A stretch of 64,000 nt of DNA from Prorocentrum cordatum (lineage: Eukaryota > Sar > Dinophyceae > Prorocentrales > Prorocentraceae). The position numbers were made by a program, and so were the translations under genes. Of the stretch, positions 12,871 to 24,312 are shown one piece after another. The notes under the pieces were generated by a model that made no database searches, was not told the origin of the DNA, and saw only the letters and a program-made list of their open reading frames with translations. The DNA lies in the NCBI GenBank assembly GCA_963575745.1, contig CAUYUJ010008580.1, positions 225,039 to 289,038 of the forward strand. The letters are read 5' to 3'. How positions within the stretch are numbered: position 1 is the first letter of the stretch; the number at the start of each line of letters is the position of its first letter.

Positions 12871-14390
12871 TCAGAATAGACTCTACCCCCCCCGGCGTTA
12901 TCGGTACCCCTTTTTCGGGCATGTAAATCACATATGATTCTGACCACATGTCCATCCTAAATATGAAATCGCAATGTCCCAGGCCGGCCGGTATCCCCCC
13001 CTGAGGTCCCTTTGTATAAGAAAACACTATGCGGTGACATTGTTTGTTCTAACATAGCACTTGTTCAAGAATCCCTTTGTAAAAAGTGGGACGAAGTGCG
13101 CACGCGCGCGTCGTCGCGCGCGCATGCCGGAGTCCTTCAACAACCTTCGGTGTCAGAAGGATTTCGCAATCGAGTTTCCAAAAAACATACGAAAACACAA
13201 GGTTTCGCAACACGGATTTGCTACAAAAACTTCCGCGCGAGCTCTTGCGAACTCTTAAGAAAACTATCAGTTTTTCAAGATTGTCACAACATGCTATGAA
13301 ACGGGCTTCGCGCGCGCGCATGTCGAAATCTGTCGAACGCCCTTGCGCGTGTGCCGTCGCGAGAATCCTTTGGAAAAAAAAGGACGAAGTGCAGACGCGC
13401 GCGTCGTCGCGCGCGTATGCCGAAATCCTTCCAAGACCCATCGGTTTCGGAAGGATTTCAAAATCGTGTGTCCAAAAAACATACAAAAACCCAAGGTTTT
13501 GCAACACGGATTTTCAACAAAAGCGTGCGCGCGCGCTCTCTTGCGTCGTCGTCGTCGTCGTCGTCCTCCCTCATCCCGCGTCGTCGTCGTCGTCGCCTAC
13601 GTCGTCCTGTGTCTTTCCTTGTGTTCGTCGTCGTCGTCCTCTTTGGCGTCGTGGTCGTTTCCGTCGTCGTTGTCGCCGTGGTCGTCCTTCCTCCTCCTCC
13701 CTCGTCGTCTTCGTCGTCCGTCGTCGGCGTCTCGTCGTCGTCCCTCCTATTTCGTCGCCGTCGTCGTTGTCCTCGTCGTCTTCCCTCCTCCCTCCTCGTT
13801 GTCGTCGTCGGCGTCGCCGTCCTTCCTCCTTCTTCGTCGTTTGCGTCGTCGCCGTCCTCCCTCCTCACTCGTCGTTGTCGTCGTTGTCGTCGTTGTCGCC
13901 GTCGTCGTCCTCCCTCCTCCCTCGTCGTCGTCTTCGTTGGCGACGTCGTCGTCGTGTTCGTCGTCGGCGTCGGCGTCGTCCTCGTCGTCGTCGTCGTCGT
14001 CTTCGTCGTCGGTGTCGTCGTTGTCGCCGCCGTCGTCGTCGTCGTCGGCGTCGTTGACGTCGTCGTCGTCGGTGTCGTCGTTGTCGTCGTCGTCGTCATC
14101 GTCGTCGTCGTTGTCATCGTCGTCGTCGTTGTCGGCGGCGTCGTCGTCGTCCGTCGTCGGTGTCGTCGTCGTCGTTGTCGGCGTCGTCGAAGTCGTTGGA
14201 GACGTCGTCGGCGTCGTCGTAGTCGTTGTCGGCGGCGTCGTCGTCGTCGTTGTTGCTGTCGTCGTCGGCGTCGCTGTCGTTGCCAAGTGCCATTTGGTAC
14301 CCACCGTCACGGTCTTAAGAGATTTTGCAAGCCAAGTTGCGGGTGGGTGGGTGGGTGGGATGTTTGCGCGAGCAGTGGAGTGGACATTTT
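12871..14390 (+). repeat. Composite repeat, (GTC)n module, copy 2
   Basis: Same order as copy 1: CTACCCCCCCCGGCGTTATC, AAACACTATGCGGTGACATT, two sub-units marked by GGACGAAGTGC (near 13090 and 13382), (GTC)n at about 13540-14285, and GGTACCCACCGTCACGGTCT. Confidence 0.8.
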
Positions 14391-14426
14391 TTTTGCGAAC
14401 AGAAGTAATTACAAAAAAGAAAGAAT

Positions 14427-16397
14427 AGGATCTACCCCCCCCCCCCGGCGTTATTGGTACCCCTTTCGGGTAAGTAAATCACATATGTTTCTGACCACAT
14501 GTCCATCCTAAATATGAATTCTTGACGCTTCGCGTATCCCCACCAGTGCGCTCGGGAATTTAGTCGCGGCCGCAGCCCGACCGTGACTGTTCGCCGCTGT
14601 GCGCTTCCGCCTGCGGCTGTAAAAAAAAGAATCCCCACCAGCCCATCCTACACCAGGCACTCGAACGAAGAGCGCCGATGATCGGCAGCTGTTCTTCTCT
14701 CCCTCTTCCTCCTTCTCCTCCGCCTTCTTCCTCCTCCTCCTCTCCTCCTCCCTCTCCTCCTCCTCTTCCTCCTCCTCCTCCTCTTCCTCCGCCTCTTCCT
14801 CCTCCCCGGTGGCGTCTTGGAGGTATCTTCGAACGGTTTGGTGGGCTCTTGGGCCTTGCGGGCGGGCGGGCGGCGCTCCGCCCGCCCGCGCGCAGGGCCC
14901 AAGAGGAGAGTCCAAGACGCCTCTTGGAGCCATTTAGGAGGAGATCGATCAACGACTGAATTTATTTTGAAGCAGTTTTTGGGCGTCTGGGGTCCTTTTA
15001 GACGCCATCGGGGCGCTCTGGGGGCGCATCTTGGAGCAAATGTATCAAAGAAGAGCAGAGCTTTAATTAGCGTTGCCCCTCCAGACTGTCTAAAATCGCT
15101 TCCTGGACCCCTCTTGGATCGCTCTTGGAGGGCTCTTGGACGCTGTTGAGGCAGTCTTGAGGCTCTCTTGGGCCCCTGTTGGGGCCCAGTTGGGACATCT
15201 TGGCGCCATCTTGAGGCCTCGGATGGGCTTCGGAAGCGAAAAAGTGAGAACACCAAAAACATTGATTTTCCCCAGGGTTTTGAAGCATTTCGGCCTTTTG
15301 AGGGCACTCTAAAGATGCTCTTGTGGGCACTTGGAACCATCTTGGAGCGGTCTTGGAACGTGTTGGAGCGTCTTCTGAACCATCTTCAGGCATCTTGCGC
15401 TATCTTGAGCCATCTTGGAGGCGATCTTGGGCTCTCTGAGGCCCTCTTGGAGCCGTCCTGGGCCATCTTGGACGCTCTGACCGCTCCCCGCCCGTCCTGT
15501 CCAGGTCAGTGGGGAGGGGGTAGGGGGAGGGGTAAACCCCTCCCCGAAGGGGAAGAGGGAGGGGTGGAAGAGGAAACGCCCTAAACCACCGACGCCCAGA
15601 GGGCTGGTGGGATTTACACTATCCCAGGGGGGGGCGGTATCCACCCCCTGAGGTTCCCTTGTAAAAAACACTATGCGGTGACATTTTGTTGTTCTAACAT
15701 AACACTTGTTCACGAATCCCTTGCAAACAATGGGACGAAGTGCACACGCGCGCGTCGTCGCGCGCGCATGCCGAAGTCCTTCAAAAACTTTCGGTGCCAG
15801 AAGGATTTCGCAATCGAGTTTCCAAAGAACATACAAAACCACAGGTTTTCGCAAAATTGATTTGCTAAAAAAGCTTCCGCGCGAGCTCTTGCGAACTCTT
15901 AAGAAAACCATGAGTTGCTCAAGATTGTCACAACATGCTATGAAACGGGCTTCGCGCGCGCATGTCGAAATTTGTCGAACGCCCTTGCGCGTGTGCCGTC
16001 GCGAGAATCCTTTGCAAAAAACGGGACGAAGTGCAGACGCGCGCGCCGTCGCGCGCGTATGCCGAAATCTTTCCAAAACTTATCGGTTTCGGAAGGATTT
16101 CAAAATCGTGTGTCAAAAAGACATACAAAAACCCAAGGTTTCGCAACATGGATTTTCAACAAAAGCGTGCGCGCGCGCTCTTGCGTCGTCGTCGTCGTCG
16201 TCCTCCCTCATCCCGCGTCGTCGTCGTCGTCGCCTACGTCGTCCTCTGTCTTTCCTCGTGTTCGTCGTCGTCGTCCTCTTCGGCGTCGTGGTCGTTTCCG
16301 TCGTCGTTGTCGCCGTGGTCGTCCTTCCTCCTCCCTCGTCGTCGTCGTCGTCGTCCGTCGTCGGCGTCTCGTCGTCGTCCCTCCTATTTTGTCGCCG

Positions 16398-16429
<32 letters not shown>

Positions 16430-16656
16430 GTCGTCTTCCCTCCTCCCTCGTCGTTGTCGTCGTCGGCGTCGCCCCCTTCCTCCTTCTTCGTCGTTTGCGT
16501 CGTCGCCGTCCTCCATCCTCCCTCGTCGTTGTCGTCGTTGTCGCCGTCGTCGTCCTCCCTCCTCCCTCGTCGTCGTCTTCGTTGGCGACGTCGTCGTCGT
16601 CTTCGTCGTCGTCGTCGGCGTCGGCGTCGTCGTCGTCGGTGTCGTCGTTGCCGTCG

Positions 16657-16689
<33 letters not shown>

Positions 16690-17030
16690 GCGTCGTTGAC
16701 GTCGTCGTCGTCGGTGTCGTTGTTATCGTTGTCGTCATCGTCGTCGTCGTTGTCATCGTCGTCGTCGTCGTCTTCGGCGTCGTCGTCGTCGTCGGTGTCG
16801 TCGTCGTCGTCGTTGTCGGCGTCGTCGAAGTCGTTGGAGACATCGGTGTCGTCGTAGTCGTTGTCGGCGGCGTCGTCGTCGTCGTTGTCGCTGTCGTCGT
16901 CGGCGTCGCTGTCGTTGCCAAGTGCCATTTGGTACCCACCGTCACGGTCTTAAGAGATGTTGCAAGCCAAGTTGCGGGTGGGTGGGTGGGATGTTTGCGC
17001 GAGCAGTGGAGTGGACAATTCATTGCGAAC
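14427..17030 (+). repeat. Composite repeat, (GTC)n module, copy 3, interrupted
   Basis: The head at 14427-14518 matches copies 1 and 2. It stops after AATATGAA and resumes at about 15617 with CACTATCCC. The intervening ~1.1 kb is absent from the other copies. The (GTC)n tract runs about 16180-16918, ending with GGTACCCACCGTCACGGTCT. Confidence 0.8.
14519..15616. repeat. Insertion inside composite repeat, with TCTTGGAG array
   Basis: Contains (TCC)n at 14700-14810 and a degenerate array of CTTGGAGC/CATCTTGG motifs at 14810-15480. A ~70 bp core near 15215-15275 (CGGAAGCGAAAAAGTGAGAA) recurs inverted near 28225-28300. Short inverted flanks CCCACCAG and CTGGTGGG lie near the ends. Confidence 0.6.
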
Positions 17031-17039
17031 AGAAAGTAT

Positions 17040-17595
17040 TGCGCCTCTTAGATTGCACCGAGTAGCTTGCACAACATAAAGTACACAACATTGGTTGTCC
17101 ACGCATAGATTGCACCACGTATGCTTCACAGCATAGGGTGCACAACATGGACTGCACACCATGGATTGCGCCACGCAGACTGCGCAACAAAGGCTGCGCA
17201 ATACAGGGGGCACAATGGAATATCTGTCGATCGAAATTTGACAACATAGATTACCCCACATTAAATGGACAACATATACTTGCCCGCGTAGGCTACACGA
17301 CCCAGATGGCCCCACATACTGCACGACATAGACGGTACCACATACAATGCATTACATCGCCTGCATAACATGGATAGCACCGCGTAGTCTGCTCAACGAA
17401 GACTTCGCAACATGGATTGCAATAGTGATTCCTGCGCCGCATCAGTTGCACCACGTATATCGAACTGCCTAGGTTGCACCGCTTAGACTGCACAGCGTCG
17501 ATTGCACCGCACATTTTGCACCACATCTATGGATCAACATCTACTGCACCACGTAGATGACACTACATTGATTTCCCCGCATGTATAGCGCAATG
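17040..17595. repeat. Degenerate ~22 bp TAGATTGCACCAC minisatellite
   Basis: Roughly 24 loose units with alternating CATAGATTGCAC and CACGTAG blocks. No coding signal. Confidence 0.65.
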
Positions 17596-17639
17596 GATAT
17601 GTCTAGAATCTAAGTGTTTGGGGCCCGCATTGGCTAACA

Positions 17640-17725
17640 CACCCAATATATATATATATATATATATATTACATATATATATATATATGTCTGTAAATAC
17701 ATATATATATATATATATATCGATA
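17640..17725. repeat. (TA)n microsatellites
   Basis: Three runs of TATATA separated by short spacers. Confidence 0.9.
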
Positions 17726-17859
17726 GAAATATGAAAATATGCTTCGGGGGAAAAAACGAACCAGTGGATGGTCCGAAAGTTTTGCAAGGACTATGCCCAG
17801 CCGCAGTTTCGCAATAGGGAGCTAAGAGGCAAACTCATTGATTGCCTTTGTGGAGGGGT

Positions 17860-18180
17860 TGTGGCATCCTCGCCATTTCTGGCATCCGTCGGCTCAAAAT
17901 GGCCCAGGAGGTCTTCAGTATGGCCCGCGGGCGGCACACGAAGGCGGGCCTCCGGAGGTACCCTCGACGGCCTGAGAGGGCCCCATCGACGACTCAAGAA
18001 GGACCCAGCACGTCCCCACAACGGCCCAGAAAGAGCATCAGCATCAGCAAAAGAGAGACAGAGAGAGAAAAAAGAAAAAGAAAAAAAGAAACAAAAAAAA
18101 GGTGCGCCCACCGACAGCCGCCCACCGAGAGCCGCCCGCAGAAATCGGCCGGCTACTTTCGCCAATTCCTTCTATGTCCG
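17860..18180. repeat. GGCCC/CCAAGA degenerate repeat
   Basis: Loose repeats resembling the TCTTGG family on the opposite strand, followed by an A/G-rich run at 18045-18100. No gene recognised. Confidence 0.35.
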
Positions 18181-18439
18181 CTAGGGCCCCCTCAGTGTAA
18201 ACGCTGATTGGGGAACCTATATATAAAGAAATACAGGAATACATGGATTTGTTTACATATCTATATAAAAATATTGAGACAGCCCTTCCCCCAAGCACCC
18301 ACTAATCGTATTCTTTTCTTTTCGCGTCGTTCGTCTGTCCTGCGTGCTCCTGTCCGTCCTCTCCCTTGCTTGCCACTTCCCCTAGCGGATGCGGGAATAT
18401 CCAGGCTTGCAAAGATTTGTCCGCAGACACGACAGAGTC

Positions 18440-19115
18440 GCCAAGCCTCACGATTACACCTGGATTTTGTAGTTTCTGGGTCTGAGAACCCCAGAAATCT
18501 TAGTTGATTTGGACTTGTTGGAATTGTTTGATTTCCAGCCATCCAGCAAAATCCACCCAGGAGCCCCCTAAGGCTCCGAGCCCCAGAAATCCAAATGAAT
18601 TCGCAGGTTTCTCGACGTCAGGATGCCCAAACCCAGTGGTTTTGCTAGGGATTTCTTGGATGAGAATCCCAGGACCCTAGTGAATTAATTTTGATTTCCG
18701 CTGGATTTTTGGGGTTTGAAGCCCTTGGTACCTCCGGGGTGGGTTTTTTGTCGCAGACCAGAAAACTTATAAAATTCCAAAGTACACCCAAATTAAATCG
18801 CTGGGCTTCAGGTATTCTCATCCCAGAAAGCCCAAACACCGATATGAATTCACAGGTTTCGCGACGTCATGGCGCCCAAATCTTGATGAGTCATTCGGGT
18901 GGTTCTGGTTTCCGGGGTGAGAAGCCCAGAGCCCTTGCGATTTCATGTGGCTGCTCCTTTTTGCAAAGTTGTCTTCAAAGATGAGATTCGGAGCCCTGGA
19001 GGTTTCCTTCCTTGTTGGTTTTTCATAGGAGACCAGAAAATCCCCCAAATCATGCGCATCCCAGTGGAATCACACGGCTTCTGGGATTCTCATCCCAGAG
19101 ACCAATAGCATCACA
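18440..19115. repeat. ~250-270 bp tandem repeat, 2.5 units
   Basis: Blocks recur at about 248-273 bp: GAATTCGCAGGTTTCTCGAC (18597) versus the variant at 18845, and GACCAGAAAA (18759 and 19032), each followed by TTCTCATCCCAGA. Noncoding. Confidence 0.65.
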
Positions 19116-19224
19116 CTGAAGGCACAGGAGTCGGCGGCGCCTGAGCTCCAGAGCAGGAGGAGAGGTGCAAGTGCGCCAGGGAGCCAGAGGAAGGGGGGAG
19201 GGCGAGGCAAGCGAGCGGGGGGAG

Positions 19225-19570
19225 CCGGCGGGATCTGTGCTCTGCCCAGTTCCAGCCTGATCCGTATTGGATCGCAGCAGGCGTCTCATTGGGCTCGGCT
19301 GGGTCTGGGATCGCACATGTCCATGACATTTTCACTACGCCGCGGCAGGAATCCATGTGGACGCGGCTGGATCAGGGATCTGCCCCATTCCAGTCCGATG
19401 TTAATCAGACCCCAATAGGAATCAAATTAGAATCAGCTGGGCCTGGGATCTGCTTCATTCTATTATGTGTTCAACCGGAGTACAAGTTGACCCAGCTGGA
19501 CCTAGCTCCTGTTCAAGTTTAGTTAGATTCAAATTCGTTCCCACTAAGAATCCACTGGGAATCAGCTGGG
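19225..19570. repeat. 71 bp minisatellite, left part
   Basis: Units built on AATCAGCTGGGTCTGGGATC then TGCYCCATTCCA. Starts near 19290, 19362, 19432 and 19556. The array resumes at 20460 after a LINE fragment. Confidence 0.7.
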
Positions 19571-19627
19571 TCGGCTCTGACTGCAACAGGATGACTGATG
19601 TCTTCGAAGCAGTAAAGAAGAAAAACA

Positions 19628-20497
19628 CTATAGTTGAAAAAAGGCGCCGACAAGCGCATACTTGTTGAGAGGATGCAGAACATGCAATCCCTTGTTGTCG
19701 CTGATGCACAAGATGCAATCAAATTGTTGTTGCTGCTGGCGGCCGGAATCGGCGGCTGCAAGCCACGCGGCGTGCCACGGCCGGAAGACCGCCAGTTTGT
19801 AGTTGAGCACCCGGTACGCCAAAGTGCAGAGTTGAGGGCGGTGGTGGTCGTGCCAACCATGCAGCATGAAAGCGCTCCGTTCGGCCCGAGAGAGGTCGGC
19901 TGGGAGTGGTAGAGGTAAATGGAGCCCGTGCGCTCGACGAAGCGGCTCCGTGGTCGGACATTCGTGCATCATGTGGTGGGTGTTGTTGTCCACCTGGCAG
20001 GTGGGGCAGGTGCGCGAGAAGCAATCCGGATGCAGATGCGAAAGGCGCACTGCGTTGGGCTCGGCTGCCATCACGCACCTCTGTGCCAAAGCGAACCGGT
20101 CGTGGTCGGCCCCGGCGTGTTCGTTCAGCCACTCGCAGAGGGTCGTGTGGCAAGGCGCTGGTACGCGGCCAGCGGCCTCCTTGCGGAGCGTCCGTCGGTG
20201 GTAATGTGTCCAAATCCATGCCCGCCATGCCTGGCGCACGTGGTGGTCCAGGTGTTCTTGGCGAAGGAGTCGAACATCGAAAGTTTGATGGTCGAAATGG
20301 TACTTCCATGGACTGTCTGTGGGCTGCCAGAAACGGGAGACGACTTGACGGATCCAGGCAGCCAGGCGATAGCTCCACGATCCGTCCGCACGACCTCCGT
20401 GCTGCTCCTGCTCGTGCAGGTGGGTCCAGGCTCGCTCCATGGTGCGCGCGGTGTCCTCGCTAGGAATCAGCTGGGTATGGGATCTGCTCCCTTCCAA
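19628..20497 (-). pseudogene. LINE 3' fragment with zinc-binding RT tail
   Basis: A 289-codon open frame on the minus strand. Residues 164-180 form a CPTC..H..H..C cluster, CPTCQVDNNTHHMMHECP, preceded by a helical basic segment (WRAWIWTHYHRRTLRKEAAG). This resembles the C-terminal zinc-binding domain (zf-RVT type) found after the reverse transcriptase of many non-LTR retrotransposons. No reverse transcriptase core is present here, so it is a 5'-truncated copy. Its first codons come from the flanking 71 bp repeat (residues about 1-14), showing it was inserted into that array. Function as a separate gene is unlikely. Confidence 0.6.
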
Positions 20498-20790
20498 TTA
20501 GATCCGAATTACATTCCAGTCGGGATGTACTTGGAATCGGTTGGATTTGGGATCTGCGAGCTTCAGAGATTATTCTAAACAGATGTCGGTCAGAGTCCAA
20601 ATGGAACCAGTGGGATCTGGGATCCGCTTCGCCCCATTTGAATTCGAACTATACTCCGAATGCGATCGAATTGAAGTCAGCTGGATCTGGGATATGCCCA
20701 ATTCCAAATGGATGTCCATTAGATTCCAATGGGGATCACATGAGAATCAGCTGGATTTGGGGCTTCTTTCTATTCAGTCAGTTTCTCACG
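20460..20790. repeat. 71 bp minisatellite, right part
   Basis: Units begin near 20464, 20535, 20607, 20674 and 20746, matching the units left of the LINE fragment. Confidence 0.7.
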
Positions 20791-20929
20791 GCCCTGGCGC
20801 GTGCCATGCCCATGATGGCGATGCATTTCTTTTCGCGCGCCGCCGTCGACGAGGCTGGCATGATGGCAAGATGTGGACAATTGGAGCCAAGAGGGGCGAC
20901 GGAAACGGGATGATGAGAGAGCGAGGGGG

Positions 20930-21250
20930 GGGGGGAGAAAGAGAGAATGAGAGAGAGAGAGAGATTGAACGCAAGGGAGTGCGATGGGGAAGTTGGGAAG
21001 AAACATGGGGGGGCAGATAAAGGAATGAGGAGAGGGTGGGGAGGGAGGGAGAGAGGGATGACAATACGGAGGATGAGCACAAATAGGAAGAGGGTGACGT
21101 TCAGCGCAGAAAGGATGAACTGGGGAGACGAACGGAAGGGGATAGATGAAGAGATGGCGGACGATGAGGGAAGTAAGCATGATGAGGAGTCGGATGAGTT
21201 GAAGCAGGAATGCGAGCGAAACGATGCATTGAGAAAAGCGATGGGAAGAT
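20930..21250. repeat. GA-rich tract
   Basis: (GA)n at 20940-20975, then irregular GGA/GAGG-rich DNA. No domain in any frame. Confidence 0.5.
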
Positions 21251-21359
21251 AATGGGGCAGGAGTAGCAGTACGAGAAGTACTGTCAGGGAACATGGAGAT
21301 TTAAAACAAAAGGGTGAACAGCTCGACGGCCCATGGGAAACAAGTGGGTGCTGGGGGGG

Positions 21360-21465
21360 GGGCTGCGCAAATACATTTATATCTATATATATATGTACGC
21401 ATACAAAGACACCCACAGACATACATATACACATGTATACATGTGTATATGTATACACATAGTTT
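21360..21465. repeat. (TATA/CATA)n microsatellite
   Basis: TATATA and ACATATAC runs with an imperfect palindrome near 21420-21455. Confidence 0.8.
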
Positions 21466-21724
21466 CATGTAGGCAGAGATTCCTGCTGCTGCCCCCTCTC
21501 TTCCCCCTCCTCGCGCCCCTCCCCGCCCCGGCGCCTGCTCCCAGCCGATCCCCTGCTGCCCCCGCCCTTGCTCGTCCCAGCACCTCGCGTGCGCAGCCCG
21601 AGTTCGTGGCGGCGGGGTGCACGGCGCAGCAGCGACGGGCACCTTCCAGGAAGGGAAAATACACTCAGGCACAAAGAAGCCTTGATGCCAATGAGAATAT
21701 AAATGATATTGTAGAAAAAACCCA

Positions 21725-21915
21725 TCAGGGCTATAGGGCTAGGGGGCTATAGGGCTGTTGAGCTATAAGGCTATAGAGCTATAGGGATATTGGGCTATAG
21801 GGCACCCCTGGGCACCCCCAGGCACCCCCGGGCACCGGGGCACCCTCGGGCACGCCCGGGCACCCGGGCACCCCCGCGGGCACCGGGTCACCCGGGCACC
21901 CGGGCGTGCGGCGAA
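21725..21915. repeat. GGCTATAG and GGCACCC tandem arrays
   Basis: About 8 units of GGGCTATA (21725-21805) pass straight into about 12 units of GGGCACCC/CCCGGGCA (21800-21910). Confidence 0.85.
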
Positions 21916-22242
21916 AATCGGCGGCAAACCTAACCTAACCATATGAATCCGCTAGGATCCCTACGGAGGCAAGCTCTGATTGGGGAAAATATCCCACAGC
22001 ACTTGAGATGGAGGGGAAGACGGGAAGCCAGAGCAGATTCAAGTTGTGGGAAGCCCGAAACGTGTGTCCACCAATGTGTATCCCTGGGCCCCTTCAGCAG
22101 CATGTGCCAGCAGCATGCCGCACAGGGAGTTGTCGCCGCGCTTCAGGCACTGGGGCCCTCACAGATCGATCTGGCGGGAATGGACGGAGCGAGCTCGGCA
22201 ACGCCTCGGATCTTGGATCTGATCTGGAGGCCGCGGTGCTAC

Positions 22243-22440
22243 GGTCAGGAGCTTTGGTTTAGCATGTCGCTTCCCCTGCCCTGCCCCATCCACGCGTCGG
22301 CGCGACACGCTGTCGACGTCCCAGTCCCCACGCGTCAGCGTCTCGAGCTCTTCCCAGCCTTCCGCCCCGCAGAGCGGAGCGACACAGCGTGCCGCCGGGG
22401 CCGCCGCCGCGGCGCGCGAAGCAAGAGTTCCCGACCGTAC
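22243..22440 (+). mobile_element. SINE-like element, copy 2
   Basis: Matches the copies at 3383 and 33592: GGTCAGGAGCTTTGGTTTAG start, CGGCGCGACACGCT stem arm, TTCCCAGCCTTCCGCC, and GCAAGAGTTCCCGACCGTAC end. The stem has one mismatch in this copy. Confidence 0.55.
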
Positions 22441-22814
22441 CACTTCGCGAGCAGTGGCAAAGCGTCCTGGCATGCCTATAGGCATGCCAAACAATGTTCT
22501 AAGAACCTTTTGTGGTTTCCACGAAATGTTCTGAGAACATTTCTGGCTGCGACTGCCTTGTTTTTACCCATCGGGCTTATGGTTTAAGAACATCGTTTTT
22601 GTTAGAACATGTCGTGGTAGGCTTATAGGAATGCCCGGACGGTCGGTCCCTGCTCAAATTACTGCACGTTGGAGCACGGCAGCCGCCTTGACGTCGAGTT
22701 GCGTGCGTGCGTGCGCACCTCGCTGGGGCATCCTGCGGAGGAACGCCGCTCCCAGGTTCGGCCCTCTCTGCGAGAGGATTTCGGGCCGCCCCCGCCCGCG
22801 CCCGGCCCCCGCAG

Positions 22815-22875
22815 CTGGCAGGAAGTGGCCACGCAGGCCCTGGAGGCGCTGTGCCTGGAGCCGGACGCCGTCCTG
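22815..22875 (+). CDS. GCN1: GCN1 exon, middle HEAT repeats
   Basis: A 61 nt exon with acceptor CCCGGCCCCCGCAG and a GT donor at 22876. It reads WQEVATQALEALCLEPDAVL. It aligns to the GCN1 helix that in animals runs V-R-E-T-V-L-R-G-L-M-E-L. The open frame extends upstream to about 22675 with LDVELRACVRTSLGHP, which matches the preceding GCN1 helix (V-D-V-L-L-x-A-L), so the true exon may be longer. It ends in phase 0 and joins the next exon at 24241 in frame. GCN1 acts on stalled ribosomes to switch on GCN2 during amino-acid starvation. Confidence 0.6.
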
Positions 22876-22989
22876 GTGATGGACCTCATCCCGGGTGGCT
22901 GCTAAGTGCGCCCCTGGTCCAGGGGATGACGTTCCCACCCCCCCCCTCCTGCGTCGGGCTCCCGTTTTGAACAGCGCATTGTGGTCTCC

Positions 22990-23056
22990 ACCTCCAAGCC
23001 TCCCTTCTTCCTCCTCCCCCTCCTGCCTCCTCCGCCTCCTCCTCACCATCCTCATC

Positions 23057-23088
<32 letters not shown>

Positions 23089-23097
23089 CATCACCAC

Positions 23098-23166
<69 letters not shown>

Positions 23167-23220
23167 TCTCCTCATCCTCCTCCTGCCCCCTCCTCCCCCT
23201 CCTGCCTCCCGCTTTTTGCC
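22990..23220. repeat. (TCC)n and (CAT)n arrays
   Basis: (CAT)n from about 23045 to 23165, flanked by (CCT)n. Histidine- or isoleucine-rich frames are triplet translations. Confidence 0.92.
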
Positions 23221-23514
23221 TTATTCCCAACCCTCCTGTGTCGGGCTTGCGTCTTGAATAAAGCACTGTGGTCTCCACCTCTTTCTCCTCCCCCCCCTCC
23301 TCCCTCCTCTCGCCTCTCTCCTCCTCCTCATCCTTTCCCTCCTCCTCCTTTTCCTCCTCCCGTCTCTCCTTCCTCCTGCTTGCGCTGCCTGGGGGGCTGA
23401 ATGGAGCACGGCTTGCGCGATGCGCCTCCCTCCCGTCTTCCTCTTGTCTCCTGCTTTATTCCCCACACTTCCTGTGTTGGGTTCCCCTTTTGAATAGAGC
23501 ACTGTGCGCTCCGT

Positions 23515-23790
23515 CGCCACATTCGTGGGCTCCTGGGAGGCTCTGCGCACTGCCTAATTGTCGCCACTTTCGCTTGCGTGGGCTCCTAGGAAGTCCAGCG
23601 GAGCGGAGTTGTACGACCACCCAGTCGAGACCTCGCGGCCTTCCTGGGGGGGCTGCGAACTGCGCAACTGTCGCTACTTTTGTGGGTTCATGGGAGGCCC
23701 AGCGGCTCGAGACCCCGCAGCCCCCCTGGGGGGGCCGCGAACTGTGCAAATGTCGCCACCTGCGTGGGCTGCTCGGAGGTCCAGCGGAGT
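23515..23790 (+). repeat. Family A satellite relatives, 4 units
   Basis: Diverged units of the 102 bp family on the + strand, each with CTGCGCAACTGTCGCCACTT-like core then GTGGGCTCCTGGGAGGYCCAG. Cores lie near 23550, 23655, 23740 and a partial unit at 23515. Inside the intron 22876-24240. Confidence 0.75.
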
Positions 23791-24240
23791 GTTTGCAGTG
23801 AGCAGTCCTGTGTGTAGTCGCTACATGTTTTCTAAGGGTTGGGTACGTCCCTGGGTCATTTTCTGTCGGTGAACCCGTAGCGTCCGTTTCGGGGAGTCGC
23901 CCCACCACATGTTCCCCCTACCCTCCCCGTAATGGTATCGAGGGTACGCAGGGGGGGTGGAGCCGTTTCCCCACATGCATGGCGCGGTGCTCACATGAAT
24001 GTTGCGGTGTTGACAGGCATGCCTTGGTGCTCAGACGCATTCTGTGGCGCTCGCAGGCACGATCGCTCCCCCGCTGTCGTTAGCGACGGACGTTACATGG
24101 GGAACAACAAAGCAATATCAAGGTGCTCCCAACTTTTCGCTCCAGATTTGAGCCCCCATGGGGCCCTCTGGGCATCGTGCTCTGCAGGCCTCGGGGACCT
24201 CGGAAATCTTCGGGACACCTTAATCCAGGGACACTTCTAG

Positions 24241-24312
24241 CAACACCTGGTCATCGAGCTGGTGGGGAAGAAAGCTTCCATGGGCGACGAGATGCACCTG
24301 TTGATCGCGAAG
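24241..24312 (+). CDS. GCN1: GCN1 exon, middle HEAT repeats
   Basis: A 72 nt exon, 24 codons, phase 0 at both ends, with acceptor GGACACTTCTAG and GT donor at 24313. It reads QHLVIELVGKKAS then MGDEMHLLIAK. It aligns without gaps, over about 24 residues, with the GCN1 segment that in animals runs L-x-x-x-L-x-x-x-K-F-D-K-E-E-E-I-x-x-L-A. It directly continues the helix from exon 22815-22875. Confidence is good because length, phase and order all agree. Confidence 0.65.

Noticed and set aside
6736-17051. Serine/valine/arginine-rich long frames
   Set aside because: Arise from (GTC)n tracts in the composite repeats.
17880-17910. GGCTCAAAATGGCC as a dinoflagellate spliced-leader relic
   Set aside because: Does not match the 22 nt spliced-leader sequence on either strand.
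21905-21945. CCTAACCTAACC as a telomere remnant
   Set aside because: Only two copies, and not a recognised long telomeric array.
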